Program-made: the position numbers and the translations under genes
The notes under the pieces: model-generated
Database searches by the model: none
What the model was told of the DNA's origin: nothing
The model's input: only the letters and a program-made list of their open reading frames with translations
In this document: positions 55,049 to 63,554 of the stretch, piece by piece
Layout: each line of letters starts with the position of its first letter
Position numbering within the stretch: the first letter of the stretch is position 1
Origin: Cytobacillus depressus
GTDB taxonomy: Bacteria > Bacillota > Bacilli > Bacillales > Cytobacillaceae
NCBI RefSeq assembly: GCF_008923245.1
Contig: NZ_WBOS01000007.1
Span: forward strand, 1 to 64,000
Reading direction: 5' to 3'
DNA: 64,000 nt

Positions 55049-55213
55049 TTTCGCAACTCCTCCTTAATTTACTATGTAATTCGGCTTGTTTCTTATTCTT
55101 CCTGCTAGATTTTTTTCAATTATTATTAATATATATGACTAGTTCTAAAAGATTATAAATATAATTCATGTCCTCGAGCTTAGAAAGATATTTAAATTCA
55201 TTTTGTTGTCATT

Positions 55214-55380
55214 GTGTCCGTTATCATGGCTTAAAGGACAGTTCAGGGGCGAGTGAAAGTTAAAGTGTCCGTTATCATAGCTATAATGGGCAGTTCAAGG
55301 GCATGTGGAAGTCAAAGTGTCCGTTATCATGAGATTAAAGTACTGTTCAACCGAACTCTGTAGACGAAATGTCCGATCAG
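55214..55380. repeat. Tandem repeat, 51-52 bp period, three copies and a partial fourth
   Basis: GTGTCCGTTATCAT recurs at 55214, 55265 and 55317, with a partial TGTCCGATCA at 55370. Each unit continues with an AAAG or ATGG-type spacer, CAGTTCA(A/G)GGGC and GTCAAA or similar. Copies differ at several positions. The array lies upstream of the PLP lyase gene in a 467-base gap that otherwise holds only the terminator at 55467-55502. Confidence 0.8.
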
Positions 55381-55466
55381 AAAAATGAATAGGATGATGC
55401 AATCATGAGTGCTTCAAGGAACGTGTTAATAAGGAAATATGTAAGTGAAGTGTGCAATGAACTACA

Positions 55467-55502
55467 AAAAGGCCGGCAGCCTTCAAAGAGGCTAACCGGT
55501 TA
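55467..55502 (-). terminator. Terminator after 5'-nucleotidase gene
   Basis: AACCGGTTAGCCTC and GGCTGCCGGCC-type arms form a two-part hairpin, followed by TTTTTG on the minus strand. Nearly the same sequence is found at 63510-63546. Confidence 0.8.
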
Positions 55503-55515
55503 TAATAAATATGTG

Positions 55516-57087
55516 TCACCAAATGACCTTCCAATTTTGATTCAAGGAAGCTTGGATATATTTTCTTTTCCTAATATAATTTGCTATGAGCTCTGACATA
55601 TCCATTGGAATCTCTTTCACGACGGGCTTGTCTTTAAACATCATATAATTACCGCCGCCTGTCGCACGATAATTATTCATCACGACATCGAACGTGGAAT
55701 CGAGGTGTAAAGGCTCACCTTTAAAATGTAATTTTGTCACACGTTGTCCAATCGGTTTGGAAATATCTAAAATGTATTCGATGCCTTCCCACATATCATA
55801 ATTATAATGTTGCGGTTTTGGCTCTATAAACGAGGGATTTACGGCAATTTCTCCCGCTTGATCAATGGTAAAATAACTTGCACTTTGCTCGAGCGCTGCT
55901 TTAATATCATGTCCCGTTAAACGCAAAACGGTCAATGTATTCGGATAAATATAGTTAGCGACAATATCCCGCATTGTTACATTTTTAGGAAAGCCCGGTG
56001 AGGAATTATCGAATAATGCGGTATTCGATATTTCTACACCTGCTACATCCATTTGAACATAGTTAATGAATTCAATAAGCGGATGATCTTGTATCCTAAC
56101 TTGTAACGGGTCGGTTATCAGCATATCGTGGTCTAAAATACCAATCGGCGTATCGAGCCATTTTTGTGTCTTTTCTTCATACAATGCAGCAAGCTGAAGG
56201 ACCTCTCTATCCGCTTCAACATCATCCACCAACAACAAGTCTGAGTTTTTTGCAACTATCTCTTTTTCTTTATTTAAAGTTAAGGTTACTTTCCCTACTG
56301 CCTGTCCTTTAAAAGATGGCTGAATAATTTCTACTCCATTTATCATACCTGTAAGCATTCGATGCTGATGCCCTGTCAGTAATACATCAATTCCTTCGAT
56401 TTCTTGACAAATGGCAAATCCTTGATTTTCGCCTGATAGGACTTCCGTTGGCTCTCCTGTTCCTAAATCCCTCTCAAAGCCACCATGATACGAAACTATC
56501 AATACATCTGGTTTCTCATTTTCCTTAATATATGAAACCCACTTCTTTGTCTCCTGCAGCGCGTCACTAAATTCAATCCCTTGAATATGTTCAGCTTTTT
56601 CCCAATTTGGGATGTAATGTGTCGTTATTCCTAAGATGGCAATTTTCACAGTTTTTACTTCTTTAATTATATAAGGTTTACCGAAATAAGGGCTACCTGA
56701 TATTGAATCAAGCAAATTTGCCGATAGCCATGGAAATTTAGATTCATTTATAGCTTGTTCTAGGAACTCAAGACCATAATTGAACTCATGGTTGCCAATA
56801 ACGGCTGCATCATAAGCCAATTGATTTAGGAGACGTACCATCGGTTGTTCTTGTTCTCTTAAAAATTGTGCATAATGATACGTTAAGGGCGAACCTTGAA
56901 TAAGATCGCCATTATCAATTAATAGTAAATGTGGGTCTCTATCCTTTTCCATTTTTATTTTCGTAGCAATCTTACTAAAACCCCATTCTACTGGCTCGTT
57001 ATTTGCATAATGAATAGGATAAATGGTTCCGTGAATATCAGATGTACAAAGAATAGTTATCTTAATTGACTGTTCATTATCCACCAA
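55516..57087 (-). CDS. Cytosolic bifunctional metallophosphatase/5'-nucleotidase (UshA/YunD-like)
   Basis: Predicted 523-residue protein with no signal peptide. The N-terminal calcineurin-like domain carries the metal ligands (CTSDIHGT, LIDNGDLIQGSPL, IGNHEFNYG, VSYHGG, TGHQHR). The C-terminal 5'-nucleotidase domain (from about residue 330) has the substrate motif ATGGGNYMMF. It should release phosphate from nucleotides or similar esters in the cytoplasm. The start is TTG (57087) overlapping the end of the MBL gene; GTG at 57084 is equally possible. Last gene of the ugp operon. Confidence 0.88.
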   Translation of the reverse strand: MVDNEQSIKITILCTSDIHGTIYPIHYANNEPVEWGFSKIATKIKMEKDRDPHLLLIDNGDLIQGSPLTYHYAQFLREQEQPMVRLLNQLAYDAAVIGNHEFNYGLEFLEQAINESKFPWLSANLLDSISGSPYFGKPYIIKEVKTVKIAILGITTHYIPNWEKAEHIQGIEFSDALQETKKWVSYIKENEKPDVLIVSYHGGFERDLGTGEPTEVLSGENQGFAICQEIEGIDVLLTGHQHRMLTGMINGVEIIQPSFKGQAVGKVTLTLNKEKEIVAKNSDLLLVDDVEADREVLQLAALYEEKTQKWLDTPIGILDHDMLITDPLQVRIQDHPLIEFINYVQMDVAGVEISNTALFDNSSPGFPKNVTMRDIVANYIYPNTLTVLRLTGHDIKAALEQSASYFTIDQAGEIAVNPSFIEPKPQHYNYDMWEGIEYILDISKPIGQRVTKLHFKGEPLHLDSTFDVVMNNYRATGGGNYMMFKDKPVVKEIPMDMSELIANYIRKRKYIQASLNQNWKVIW

Positions 57088-58513
57088 TTACAACTCCATT
57101 ATCTTTTTCGATCATTTTCGTTAATTCATTGTTTATTAACAAATATGTGACACCGTACTCAGGCAATACTTGTCTGCCACGCCTAGGAATTAATCGTTCC
57201 GGATGAAAACTATGAAGTGGGATGAAGAAATCCGGGTCGAATTCGTCGAGAATATATTGTAAGTGATTCGGAATGGCGTGACCGGATGTCCCAACGAGAA
57301 CGTGCTCAATGCCGATTCGTTCTAAGAAATTTTGCAAGTTTTGATAGGATGGATCAAAATCTCCTAATGGGACACCATTTGAATGAATATATACACCATT
57401 TGCTACATTTAAATCAAACATTTCCATTGTATTCTCATAACTATTCTGCACGAAATAATGCGAAGGATGTTCATTGATTTTTTTTGCATCCAATATTTCA
57501 TATCGTTCCAATAAAGACTTCTTCCATTCTAATATAGAACCGTTTTTCACTTCAGCTATCGTTTCGGATGATAGATATATTGCGAATTCACTGTCTGGGA
57601 TGAATAAAGATGCAAGATATGCGGTTTCAGGCTCAAATACAACTGTTCGTTTTGTATTTTTTCCTGCAGTTAAAATACCTTCAATTCGATCGATATTTCG
57701 ATTGTAAATATTGAAACAGCCGATTCCATTCGTTTCTTCCAATACTTCTTCTACTTTTCTCGGTAATTGAGCTTCCGTTAATAAATTCTCTGGAAGTTTA
57801 TTCGTTGAAACCAATGGCTCACGATGTTCCTCCACACTTCTTAGAGTCGTTCCTTCCATAATAAGAACATCAAAACCACGCTCTTTTGCTTTCTGAATCA
57901 TTTGCTCTGTTCGCTCTGGATAGTTTCCATGTAAACGTAGATCACCTGTGTAGAAAATAGATCCCTCTGGCGTTTCTATATGGAAGGCACAAGCCCCAAG
58001 AACGTCGTGATCTACTTGGATTGGGGTGACTGTGATTTCTCCTATCCGGAAAGACTGTTCGTAATCACAAAGCTGATATTCTCGATTACCTGGTACACCT
58101 TCTCCGATTGTATCAAGAGAACGGTAAAGCTTAAGTGAGTCGCTTGTTAAGTAAACAGGTATTTCAGGAGCAATCGTTCCCATGGCACCAATATGATCAA
58201 GATGAATATGGGAAATAATCACAGCTGTTTGCCGCTTGTCTAATTCAGCAGGAATCACTTCTTCATTTCCCGCTAAGTCTTTATCGGAATAGAGACCATC
58301 GATCTTTGGGATCATTCCTAACCGTAAATAATCTTGAACAATCGAAGTCGTACGCAACTTTAGCTTTCCATCAAAAAAGTTTGTTGCAGGATCGTATTTT
58401 AATCCAAAGTCAAACACCACTCTAGAATCTTTATATTCCACTGTCACGATCGTTCCGCCAATTGTTCGTAATCCGCCCCAAAAGCGAATCTTTGTCTGTT
58501 CGAACGTTGTCAC
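57077..58513 (-). CDS. Beta-CASP metallo-beta-lactamase-fold hydrolase (RNase J-like)
   Basis: Predicted 478-residue metallo-hydrolase. The zinc motif is ISHIHLDHIGAMG, followed by VDHDVLG and the Asp of FYTGDLRLHG. Beta-CASP-like motifs follow: acidic IMEGTTLR, His of GTSGHAIPNHL and PLHSFHPERL near the end. That set suggests a nuclease or phosphodiesterase. I chose the GTG at 58513, six bases after AGAGGTG and downstream of the terminator; the longest frame would begin inside ugpB. It overlaps the nucleotidase gene and follows ugpB. Confidence 0.8.
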   Translation of the reverse strand: MTTFEQTKIRFWGGLRTIGGTIVTVEYKDSRVVFDFGLKYDPATNFFDGKLKLRTTSIVQDYLRLGMIPKIDGLYSDKDLAGNEEVIPAELDKRQTAVIISHIHLDHIGAMGTIAPEIPVYLTSDSLKLYRSLDTIGEGVPGNREYQLCDYEQSFRIGEITVTPIQVDHDVLGACAFHIETPEGSIFYTGDLRLHGNYPERTEQMIQKAKERGFDVLIMEGTTLRSVEEHREPLVSTNKLPENLLTEAQLPRKVEEVLEETNGIGCFNIYNRNIDRIEGILTAGKNTKRTVVFEPETAYLASLFIPDSEFAIYLSSETIAEVKNGSILEWKKSLLERYEILDAKKINEHPSHYFVQNSYENTMEMFDLNVANGVYIHSNGVPLGDFDPSYQNLQNFLERIGIEHVLVGTSGHAIPNHLQYILDEFDPDFFIPLHSFHPERLIPRRGRQVLPEYGVTYLLINNELTKMIEKDNGVVIGG

Positions 58514-58536
58514 CCAAAACACCTCTTCTTCATTTG

Positions 58537-58566
58537 AAAAGAGGAATCGATACATGATTCCTCTTT
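58537..58566 (-). terminator. Terminator between ugpB and the beta-CASP gene
   Basis: AAAGAGGAATC pairs perfectly with GATTCCTCTTT around seven bases; T4 follows on the minus strand. Read-through would be partial, giving less of the last two genes. Confidence 0.78.
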
Positions 58567-58577
58567 GTTTAATAAAA

Positions 58578-59918
58578 TTATTTCGCTTTATCAAGTGCGT
58601 TTTGTGCACCTTTTGCTGCATCTTCTAAACCTTGATCTACTGTTTTTTGGCCGAGAAGAACAGATTGAACTTCTTTAGATACAGCATTCTTCATATCAAA
58701 AGCCCCGATTGGACGTGGATCGTAAAAGCCAGATTCGAATTGAAGTTGTCCCACTCCGTATACTGGGTTTTCCTCAACATATTGCTTCCAAGCTGGATCT
58801 TCTAGGGCAGATGTACGGACAGGTAAATATCCCGTTTCTTTCGCCCAGAAAATAGTTTGTTCTTTGCTTGTCATGAATTTCATGTATTCCCATGCAGCTA
58901 ATTTTTCTTCATCTGTGGCAGAAGAAAATACAGTAATGTTCGTGCCTTGGAAAGAAGTCGCTGCCTCTTTTCCTTTTGGAAGTGGAGCCGCTGACCAGTT
59001 GATATTCCCTTCAGCTGCTTGTGACACGAACGGAATACCAGCTGATGAGCCGATATACATCCCTGTGTCCCCGCGACCAAATGGGTTAGACATGTATTCA
59101 TCTTCTCCAGCTAATCGTGCAATCCCATCAATCATCATACCATTTAAGAAATCAAGTGCTTCCTTTCCTTCTGGTGAATGAAACATAATTTTATTGCTTC
59201 CTTCTTCAAGGAACGTTCCACCCGCTTGTCTAACCCATGTAGGGAATGATGTCCCGATTGAATTCTCAAGTCCGAGCCCAACAATTTTTTTATCTTTATT
59301 CGTTAATTTTTGAGCAACATGACGAAGCTCTTCCCAAGTTGTTGGTGCTTCTAAATTATTTTCCTTAAACATATCTGTATTATAATAAAGAATTTCTGTA
59401 CTTTTGTTGAATGGAACGCCATATAATTTCCCGTCCCAAGTATTCGCATCGCGGAAAACCTTAACAATGTCGTTGAACTCCTCGTCTGTCAACCCATATT
59501 TTTCATCATGCAAATATGGAGTTAAATCTGTAATAAGATCATTTTGGATATATTGTGTCATCCAATCTTCATAAGCTTGAGACATGACAGGTAATGTATG
59601 TGCTTTTGCAGAAGCCATTACTTTTTTAGAAAGGTCGCCATAGTTCCCTTGGCTGACAAGTTTAACAGTGATTTTATCTTGAGATTTATTAAAATCATCC
59701 GTCATTTTTTGTAATGTTTCACCTAAATGTCCGGTCATGGCATGCCAAAATTCAATTGTCACTGGTTTATCAATCGTTGTCGTAATCCCACTTGCTCGCT
59801 CACTTTTTGAATTTGATTTTTCATTGTTTGATGAATTCGTTGTTGATGAACCATTTCCACAAGCGGCTAGAACAAATGTTAAAATGGCTGATATGGCTAA
59901 TAATAGGACTCTTTTCAC
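58578..59918 (-). CDS. ugpB: Glycerol-3-phosphate-type ABC substrate-binding lipoprotein
   Basis: Binding lipoprotein of 446 residues. Signal sequence with lipobox VLAAC and a Ser/Asn linker; the mature part follows UgpB (IEFWHAMTGHLGETLQK, ILYYNTDMFKENNLEAP, TGYLPVRTSAL). UgpB binds sn-glycerol-3-phosphate or glycerophosphodiesters; other sugars remain possible. Start is a GTG behind CGGAGGG, with a hairpin before it (60001-60032). Confidence 0.86.
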   Translation of the reverse strand: MKRVLLLAISAILTFVLAACGNGSSTTNSSNNEKSNSKSERASGITTTIDKPVTIEFWHAMTGHLGETLQKMTDDFNKSQDKITVKLVSQGNYGDLSKKVMASAKAHTLPVMSQAYEDWMTQYIQNDLITDLTPYLHDEKYGLTDEEFNDIVKVFRDANTWDGKLYGVPFNKSTEILYYNTDMFKENNLEAPTTWEELRHVAQKLTNKDKKIVGLGLENSIGTSFPTWVRQAGGTFLEEGSNKIMFHSPEGKEALDFLNGMMIDGIARLAGEDEYMSNPFGRGDTGMYIGSSAGIPFVSQAAEGNINWSAAPLPKGKEAATSFQGTNITVFSSATDEEKLAAWEYMKFMTSKEQTIFWAKETGYLPVRTSALEDPAWKQYVEENPVYGVGQLQFESGFYDPRPIGAFDMKNAVSKEVQSVLLGQKTVDQGLEDAAKGAQNALDKAK

Positions 59919-60000
59919 TGAATAAACCCTCCGTTATCTTATTTCAAATATTGCAGCTTGCCTATTACAGGAATTTTATACGGTGGAACACCACCTCCTT

Positions 60001-60032
60001 AAAGTCATATAGTTGATCACATATATGACTTT
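60001..60032 (-). repeat. Intercistronic hairpin ugpE-ugpB
   Basis: AAAGTCATATA/TATATGACTTT, perfect arms around a 10-base loop. Such hairpins often protect or partly stop the transcript ahead of a highly expressed binding-protein gene. Confidence 0.6.
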
Positions 60033-60043
60033 TCAAACGTTCT

Positions 60044-60868
60044 TTATCCTTTAATGCCCGCTCTTGCAACACCTTCAATGATGTACTTTTGTAAAATGAT
60101 GTATAAAATAATCATTGGCAAGATAATCATTGTCGATGCTGCCATTAATAGCTCGTACATCGTACCTGATTCTGTACTGAATGACGTTAATCCAACCGGG
60201 AGCGTTCGCATTTGCTCTGAGCTTGTGACAATTAATGGCCATAGAAAGGCATTCCAGCTACCAATTGCTTTTAATAAAGCAATCGTGATTAAAGCTGGCT
60301 TTGCAAGGGGGACCATGATGGACCATAAAAATCGGAAATCACTGCACCCGTCCATTTTTGCTGCAAATGATAACTCCTTTGGAATCGAAAGGAAAAATTG
60401 TCGTAATAGAAAAATACTGAAAATACTCGCTAACCATGGGATAATGAGAGCCTCGTATTGATCAATCCACCCTAAATTTGCGAGTGTGACAAAGTTAGGA
60501 ATTAACAATACTTCCCCTGGTACCATCATCGTTCCGAGTAAAATAGAGAATGCAATATCTCTTCCATAAAAGTTAATCCGAGAAAAGGCATAAGCCGCTA
60601 ATATTGTCGTAATTAACTCACCTAGTGTACTGGCTATGACGACAAGCAAACTATTCAATGTATAGCGAGCAAATGGTGCCATTGCCCACGCTGTTGTATA
60701 ATTGTCCCAGTGAAAAATAGCTGGGATCCATTTTGGCGGCATAATCATGACCTCATTTGGGGCTTTTAGAGAGGTACTAATCATCCATACGAATGGCAAA
60801 ACCATTAACAGACCGCCAATAATTAATAATATATATATAAAGCCTTTCGAGAGAGCTTCCCTTTGCAC
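60044..60868 (-). CDS. ugpE: ABC permease UgpE
   Basis: Carbohydrate-type ABC permease of 274 residues with six helices and the EAA loop AAKMDGCSDFRFLWSIMVPL. MalG-like subunit, partner of UgpA. Start GTG behind GGAGGGAGAAAG, 16 bases after ugpA. Confidence 0.9.
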   Translation of the reverse strand: MQREALSKGFIYILLIIGGLLMVLPFVWMISTSLKAPNEVMIMPPKWIPAIFHWDNYTTAWAMAPFARYTLNSLLVVIASTLGELITTILAAYAFSRINFYGRDIAFSILLGTMMVPGEVLLIPNFVTLANLGWIDQYEALIIPWLASIFSIFLLRQFFLSIPKELSFAAKMDGCSDFRFLWSIMVPLAKPALITIALLKAIGSWNAFLWPLIVTSSEQMRTLPVGLTSFSTESGTMYELLMAASTMIILPMIILYIILQKYIIEGVARAGIKG

Positions 60869-60884
60869 CTTTCTCCCTCCTTTT

Positions 60885-61775
60885 TTAATAATTAACCTTA
60901 CGTTTGCCTACATAAAGTTGTACAAGAGTCAGGATAAAAATAACGATAAACAAAGCATAAGCTGCTGCTGAAGCAACACCAAAGTCCCATTCTCCATAGA
61001 ATTTATTAAAGATATAATACACAACGGTTTGTGCACTGTTTGCAGGACCAGGCTGCCCGCCAAATAATGCAAATACTTCATCAAACACTTTAAACGAGTT
61101 GATAATCGATATAATCGAAATAAAAAATGTCGTTGATGATAACAATGGGACCGTGATGTTTTTAAATCGTTGCCACGATGATGCTCCATCAATTTTCGCA
61201 GCTAAATAGTATTGTTGATTAATATTCTGCAGCCCAGCTAAAAAGATAATAATGTTATAACCGAGTCCCTTCCAAATCGCTAAAATGATAAGGGCTGGCA
61301 TGGCCATATGAGGATCTGATAACCACTTAATTGGCGATACGCCAAAAAATCCAAGAAAGTAGTTAAGTAATCCATATTGAGTATGGAAAATCCAGCGCCA
61401 TACGATGGAAACCGCTACAACCGACGTAACGAATGGAATAAAATACACTGTTCTGAAAAAACCTCTAAATTTAATCTTTTGATTTAATAAAACAGCAATA
61501 CCTAAAGAAAGGATTATAGAAATGGGCACTACGCCAATGACAAAAATCATTGTATTTTTCATAGAAAGCCAAAACTCTGGATCATTAAAAATATAAAGAT
61601 AGTTACTTAATCCTCTCGCGTATACCATATCTTTAAAATAGTCATAGTCGGTATAAAAGCTCATTAAAAAGGACTTTATTATCGGATAAATATTAAAAGT
61701 GATAATAATAAGCAAGGCGGGAGCTAAATAGAGCAAGGCTTTAAGCGTTTTACCAATAGTTGGATTATCGTTCAA
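60885..61775 (-). CDS. ugpA: ABC permease UgpA
   Basis: MalF-like permease of 296 residues with six helices and the EAA loop AAKIDGASSWQRFKNITVPL. It pairs with UgpE. I chose the second of two TTG codons (61775), which has the better spacing to GGAGGG. It follows ugpC by 12 bases. Confidence 0.9.
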   Translation of the reverse strand: MNDNPTIGKTLKALLYLAPALLIIITFNIYPIIKSFLMSFYTDYDYFKDMVYARGLSNYLYIFNDPEFWLSMKNTMIFVIGVVPISIILSLGIAVLLNQKIKFRGFFRTVYFIPFVTSVVAVSIVWRWIFHTQYGLLNYFLGFFGVSPIKWLSDPHMAMPALIILAIWKGLGYNIIIFLAGLQNINQQYYLAAKIDGASSWQRFKNITVPLLSSTTFFISIISIINSFKVFDEVFALFGGQPGPANSAQTVVYYIFNKFYGEWDFGVASAAAYALFIVIFILTLVQLYVGKRKVNY

Positions 61776-61787
61776 CAAGGCTCCCTC

Positions 61788-62882
61788 CTAGTCCGTTTTA
61801 GTTTCTAGCAAACTTTCTCCAGTATGAGCATCGAATACATGTGCACGGCCAGGAAGAATGCCTAATTTAACAACATCTCCTCGCTCAATTCGAAAATCTG
61901 GAGACACAATCGCTCGAATCGTTTTATTCTGAACTTCGACATTCAACAAGTGATCACGGCCAATCCGTTCGACCATCATTGTTTTTCCGTGAATTCCTTG
62001 CTTATTTTCATCCTTTTCAACATAAAAATCCTCTGGTCTGACCCCTAGTATTACTTGCCTAGCATGAGAAATCTTTGTTTTCAATAGAGATGACAGGGAA
62101 ATAACATCGCCGGTTCCGCTAATTGAAACTTCTTTTAAATTGTCCATTATAGAAGCTGGACATAGATTAATAGGCGGACTTCCTAAAAAACTAGCTACAA
62201 ACTCATTATCTGGATAATCATACATCTCTTCGGGTGGACAAAACTGTTGGAACTTCCCATCCTTCATTAATAAAATCTTATCCGAAATACTCATCGCTTC
62301 TTCTTGATCATGAGTAACGAAGATTGTTGTGATTTTGACTTCCTGCTGGATTCGTCTAATCTCTTCTCTCATTTCTAGACGGAGCCTAGCATCTAAATTA
62401 GATAGAGGTTCATCCAAGAGGAGAATTTTTGGTTTTTTTACTAATGCACGTGCGATTGCCACACGTTGTTGCTGCCCTCCTGATAATTGCCCAGGCTTAC
62501 GATCCAATAAATGACCAATTTGCACGAGTGCTGCCATTTCTCTTGCCAACTCTTCTGCTTCCTTATTAGGTACTTTTCTCATCTTTAAAGGAAACATGAT
62601 ATTCTTTAAAACAGTTAAATGCGGATACAAGGCATAATTTTGAAATACCATTCCAATTTCACGGTGTTCAGGTTCAATTTTATTCACGAGACGATCTCCA
62701 AAAAAGATCTCTCCAGCCGTTGGTTTGTACAATCCGGCCAGCATAAATAATGTTGTACTTTTTCCGCAACCGCTAGGGCCTAGCATGGAAACTAATTCAC
62801 CGTCTTTGATCGTCACATTCAGTCGATCAACTGCTGTTGTATTATTAAATTGCATGGTGACATCTTTAAGTTGTACTTCCAA
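61788..62882 (-). CDS. ugpC: ABC ATP-binding protein UgpC
   Basis: MalK-family ATPase of 364 residues: Walker A GPSGCGKSTTLF, VFQNYALYPHLTV, signature [14 protein letters not shown], Walker [28 protein letters not shown], then a regulatory OB-type domain from about residue 235. First gene of the operon; TTG start behind GTAGGAGGT. PhoP-like hexamers lie 60-100 bases upstream. Confidence 0.92.
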   Translation of the reverse strand: MEVQLKDVTMQFNNTTAVDRLNVTIKDGELVSMLGPSGCGKSTTLFMLAGLYKPTAGEIFFGDRLVNKIEPEHREIGMVFQNYALYPHLTVLKNIMFPLKMRKVPNKEAEELAREMAALVQIGHLLDRKPGQLSGGQQQRVAIARALVKKPKILLLDEPLSNLDARLRLEMREEIRRIQQEVKITTIFVTHDQEEAMSISDKILLMKDGKFQQFCPPEEMYDYPDNEFVASFLGSPPINLCPASIMDNLKEVSISGTGDVISLSSLLKTKISHARQVILGVRPEDFYVEKDENKQGIHGKTMMVERIGRDHLLNVEVQNKTIRAIVSPDFRIERGDVVKLGILPGRAHVFDAHTGESLLETKTD

Positions 62883-62943
62883 GATCGGACCTCCTACGTA
62901 TTTTTCATTTCTATTTCAATATATCATCCGATCCTCTATGTAA

Positions 62944-62982
62944 TATGAAGCATTTGTAAGGTTATTGTTAAGATATGGTTAT
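62944..62982 (-). promoter_or_regulatory. PhoP-box-like hexamer array upstream of ugpCAEB
   Basis: On the minus strand ATAACC (62982), TTAACA (62971), CTTACA (62960) and TTCATA (62949) recur at an exact 11-base spacing. Bacillus PhoP binds direct repeats like TTAACA with this period upstream of or within promoters of phosphate-starvation genes. No good SigA -35 box is present. Confidence 0.6.
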
Positions 62983-63006
62983 CTTTGAGTAAAAGTAAAA
63001 GAAAAG

Positions 63007-63042
63007 AAAAAAGGCAGGATTGTATGTAATCCGGCCCTTTTC
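63007..63042 (-). terminator. Terminator after small membrane protein gene
   Basis: AAAAGGGC(C)GGATT pairs with AATCC(T)GCCTTTT, then TT on the minus strand; it isolates ugpC from the gene upstream. Confidence 0.85.
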
Positions 63043-63059
63043 ATGTTCTATAATTGATT

Positions 63060-63377
63060 TTAGTTGGTTCTTTTTCTTTTTTGAAATAAGCGTGTGACCC
63101 CATAACCTAATAAAGCAAACAATATATATACAAAAACGTAACCAAGTGCGCTGCTATTTGCCCATAATGAAATAGTTATGACAAAACCGAGGATAGAAAT
63201 AACTAATGGAATGAAAATGTTGCTTTTTAATATGGCCGTTATTACACCTTGTATTAGAAAAATAGCTGGATAAAGAACAATTAGTGAAATGAAGAAATAT
63301 TTGTGATCAGTATGTTGAAAAATCACATCCGTAAAAGAAAAATATCCAATCTTAATAATGGCTATTGCTGGAAGCAT
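63060..63377 (-). CDS. Small hydrophobic membrane protein of unknown function
   Basis: At least 105 residues with three clear membrane segments (FFISLIVLYPAIFLIQGVI, IPLVISILGFVITISLW, VFVYILFALLGYGVTRLF) and a basic tail QKRKRTN. The nearest ATG (63377) has no ribosome site, whereas AAGGAGGG lies beside an in-frame ATA at 63413, so the true protein may begin 12 codons earlier (IKRQRLYHFLNI). I do not recognise the family with confidence. Confidence 0.65.
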   Translation of the reverse strand: MLPAIAIIKIGYFSFTDVIFQHTDHKYFFISLIVLYPAIFLIQGVITAILKSNIFIPLVISILGFVITISLWANSSALGYVFVYILFALLGYGVTRLFQKRKRTN

Positions 63378-63509
63378 TATATTTAAAAAATGATATAGAC
63401 GCTGCCTTTTTATCCTTGCTCCCTCCTTTGAGGAATGTAATAAATTTTTCTAATTTAATATTTTCTATAATTAATCTATGTTGATTTTTTCGAAAAGTGC
63501 ATCTAACCA

Positions 63510-63546
63510 AAAAAGCCGGCAGCCTTCCAAGGGGCTAACCGGCTTT
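63510..63546 (-). terminator. Terminator after ytcJ-like gene
   Basis: AAAGCCGG-TTA-GCC pairs with GGC-TG-CCGGCTTT, followed by T3 or more on the minus strand. It is almost the same as the hairpin at 55467-55502. Confidence 0.88.
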
Positions 63547-63554
63547 AAATAGAT

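Noticed and set aside
55214..55380. CRISPR array
   Set aside because: The units are diverged over their whole 51-52 bases, without identical repeats separated by unique spacers, and there are no cas genes.
55405..55596. Plus-strand frame of 63 codons at the end of the nucleotidase gene
   Set aside because: It runs through the terminator hairpin and into the nucleotidase gene, with no ribosome site.
58514..58621. 36-codon N-terminal extension of the beta-CASP protein
   Set aside because: It would overlap ugpB and cross the terminator hairpin; the GTG at 58513 has a good ribosome site.
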